23,669 nucleotides of DNA from Eubacterium sp. (GTDB taxonomy: Bacteria > Bacillota > Clostridia > Oscillospirales > Acutalibacteraceae): assembly GCA_014465955.1 (NCBI GenBank), contig JACTVT010000036.1, positions 1 to 23,669 on the forward strand. The letters run 5' to 3'. The position numbers and the translations under genes were made by a program. Positions 22,942 to 23,669 of the stretch are shown here, in pieces; within the stretch, counting starts at the first letter, position 1, and each line of letters starts with the position of its first letter. The notes below the pieces were generated by a model, which did no database searches, was not told the origin of the DNA, and was given only the letters and a program-made list of their open reading frames with translations.

Positions 22942-23598
22942 TTAAGCCTTTGCACCGTTGATTTCAAGATACTTTTTTATGCGTTCAACATTTTCACGGT
23001 TCTTTTCATCTTCTTCAAGATATTCAATAATATCATAAACATCGACAACTGAATATACGGGGAAACCATATTCCTCGCCAACCTCGGCGATTGCGGATTT
23101 ATCTGTCTGACCTTTTTCCTTGCGGTCTACCATAACAAATATGGCAGATACCTTTGTACCCTCAAGTTTTGAAAGGATAGACATACTTTCTCTGATTGCG
23201 GTGCCTGCAGTTACAACATCTTCAACGATAACGATTTCTTCGCCGTCTTTCGGTGTATAGCCGACAAAAACTCCGCCTTCACCGTGATCTTTTTCTTCTT
23301 TTCTGTTGAAGAAAAACGGAACATCAAGCCCCTGCTTTGCAAGAGCAACTGCAACAGAAACTGCAATCGGAATACCTTTATATGCAGGGCCGTAAAGAAC
23401 GGCCTTTTTATTTCCTACCTTATCGAAATATGCTTTTGCATAAAATTCGCCTAACTTCTGAATCTGCTCTCCTGTTTTAATATCGCCTGCGTTAATAAAA
23501 TAGGGAATTTTTCTGCCGCTTTTTGCAGTGAAATCACCGAATTTCAAAACACCTGCCGATTCAAGAAACTGTATAAATTCTTTTTTGTATGCTTCCAT
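22942..23598 (-). CDS. pyrE: Orotate phosphoribosyltransferase
   Basis: Transfers the phosphoribosyl group of PRPP to orotate to form OMP; cytoplasmic dimer. The product is 218 residues, normal length. The catalytic loop region NRKEEKDHGEGG near residue 97 carries the K-x-x-K-x-H-G-E signature, and the PRPP-binding motif VIVEDVVTAGTAIRES lies near residues 122-137. ALYGPAYKGI-type residues near 68 complete the site. A strong AAAGGAG ribosome site (23605-23611) precedes the ATG. It is the first gene of pyrE-pyrB-pyrI as far as the window shows; more pyr genes could lie beyond 23669. No PyrR-type attenuator is visible in the 71 bases before the gene, though a repeat fills much of that space. 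Confidence 0.95.
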   Translation of the reverse strand: MEAYKKEFIQFLESAGVLKFGDFTAKSGRKIPYFINAGDIKTGEQIQKLGEFYAKAYFDKVGNKKAVLYGPAYKGIPIAVSVAVALAKQGLDVPFFFNRKEEKDHGEGGVFVGYTPKDGEEIVIVEDVVTAGTAIRESMSILSKLEGTKVSAIFVMVDRKEKGQTDKSAIAEVGEEYGFPVYSVVDVYDIIEYLEEDEKNRENVERIKKYLEINGAKA

Positions 23599-23643
23599 TT
23601 TGTTCTCCTTTGGTATTTATATTAAACGGCGGGCTGAGGGTTA

Positions 23644-23669
23644 TTCCCCTGTTAGGGGAAATGTCTGCG
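23644..23669. repeat. Truncated REP-like palindromic repeat upstream of pyrE
   Basis: TTCCCCT (23644-23650) and AGGGGAA (23654-23660) form a 7-bp hairpin with a 3-nt loop, followed by ATGTCTGCG at the window edge. The last bases look like the first arm of a second hairpin. On the minus strand it reads as TTTCCCCTAACAGGGGAA, then AACCCTCAGCC. From memory this matches the layout of a repeat widespread between genes of gut Clostridia. The second half lies outside the window. Confidence 0.5.

Overview
The window looks like chromosomal DNA from a low-GC anaerobic Clostridium-class bacterium, most likely an Oscillospiraceae/Ruminococcaceae-type gut commensal. The grounds are AT-rich intergenic regions, strong AGGAGG-type ribosome sites, genes seen together in anaerobic Firmicutes (Rex, acetate kinase without pta beside it, PyrB-PyrI, TmcAL, YdbC/PC4) and palindromic intergenic repeats of a style common in that group. 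The genus assignment is inference. No rRNA, tRNA, CRISPR array, transposase or phage gene was seen.

Layout. (1) 1-4765, plus strand: an operon of aconitase, isocitrate dehydrogenase, the redox repressor Rex and an unrecognised protein translationally coupled to rex. It is driven by a near-consensus promoter embedded in an array of TTGT/ACAA half-sites and closed by a bidirectional terminator. (2) 4779-10862, minus strand: ackA-ydbC, then a terminator, then alaS-hit-apt, then a dyad that carries an ldh promoter, then L-lactate dehydrogenase. (3) 10966-12021, plus strand: tmcAL, divergent from ackA. (4) 12022-12352: a gene-free stretch packed with hairpins and bounded by two near-identical palindromes in inverted orientation. 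(5) 12353-19189, minus strand: lacZ (GH2), comEC, holA and an RNase M5-like TOPRIM protein, tightly packed or overlapping. (6) 19331-21459, plus strand: a FemAB-type peptidyltransferase followed by a divergent alanine-racemase-like enzyme. (7) 21573-23598, minus strand: pyrE-pyrB-pyrI. The window ends in a truncated palindromic repeat.

How the genes fit together. Aconitase and IDH make the oxidative branch from citrate to 2-oxoglutarate. Rex in the same operon links this branch to the NADH/NAD+ state, and ldh and ackA nearby are the lactate and acetate ends of fermentation. TmcAL uses free acetate plus ATP to modify tRNA-Met, which makes its divergent pairing with ackA metabolically suggestive. 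FemAB plus the racemase-like enzyme point to cell-wall peptide modification. The pyr genes give early UMP synthesis.

Most of the window is ordinary core metabolism. The places most worth a second look are the operator-like array at the acn promoter, the rex-coupled unknown protein, the promoter-bearing dyad before ldh, the 328-bp palindrome-bounded element that supplies the last codons of the TOPRIM gene, the ComEC without metallo-beta-lactamase metal ligands, and the FemAB/divergent racemase pair.
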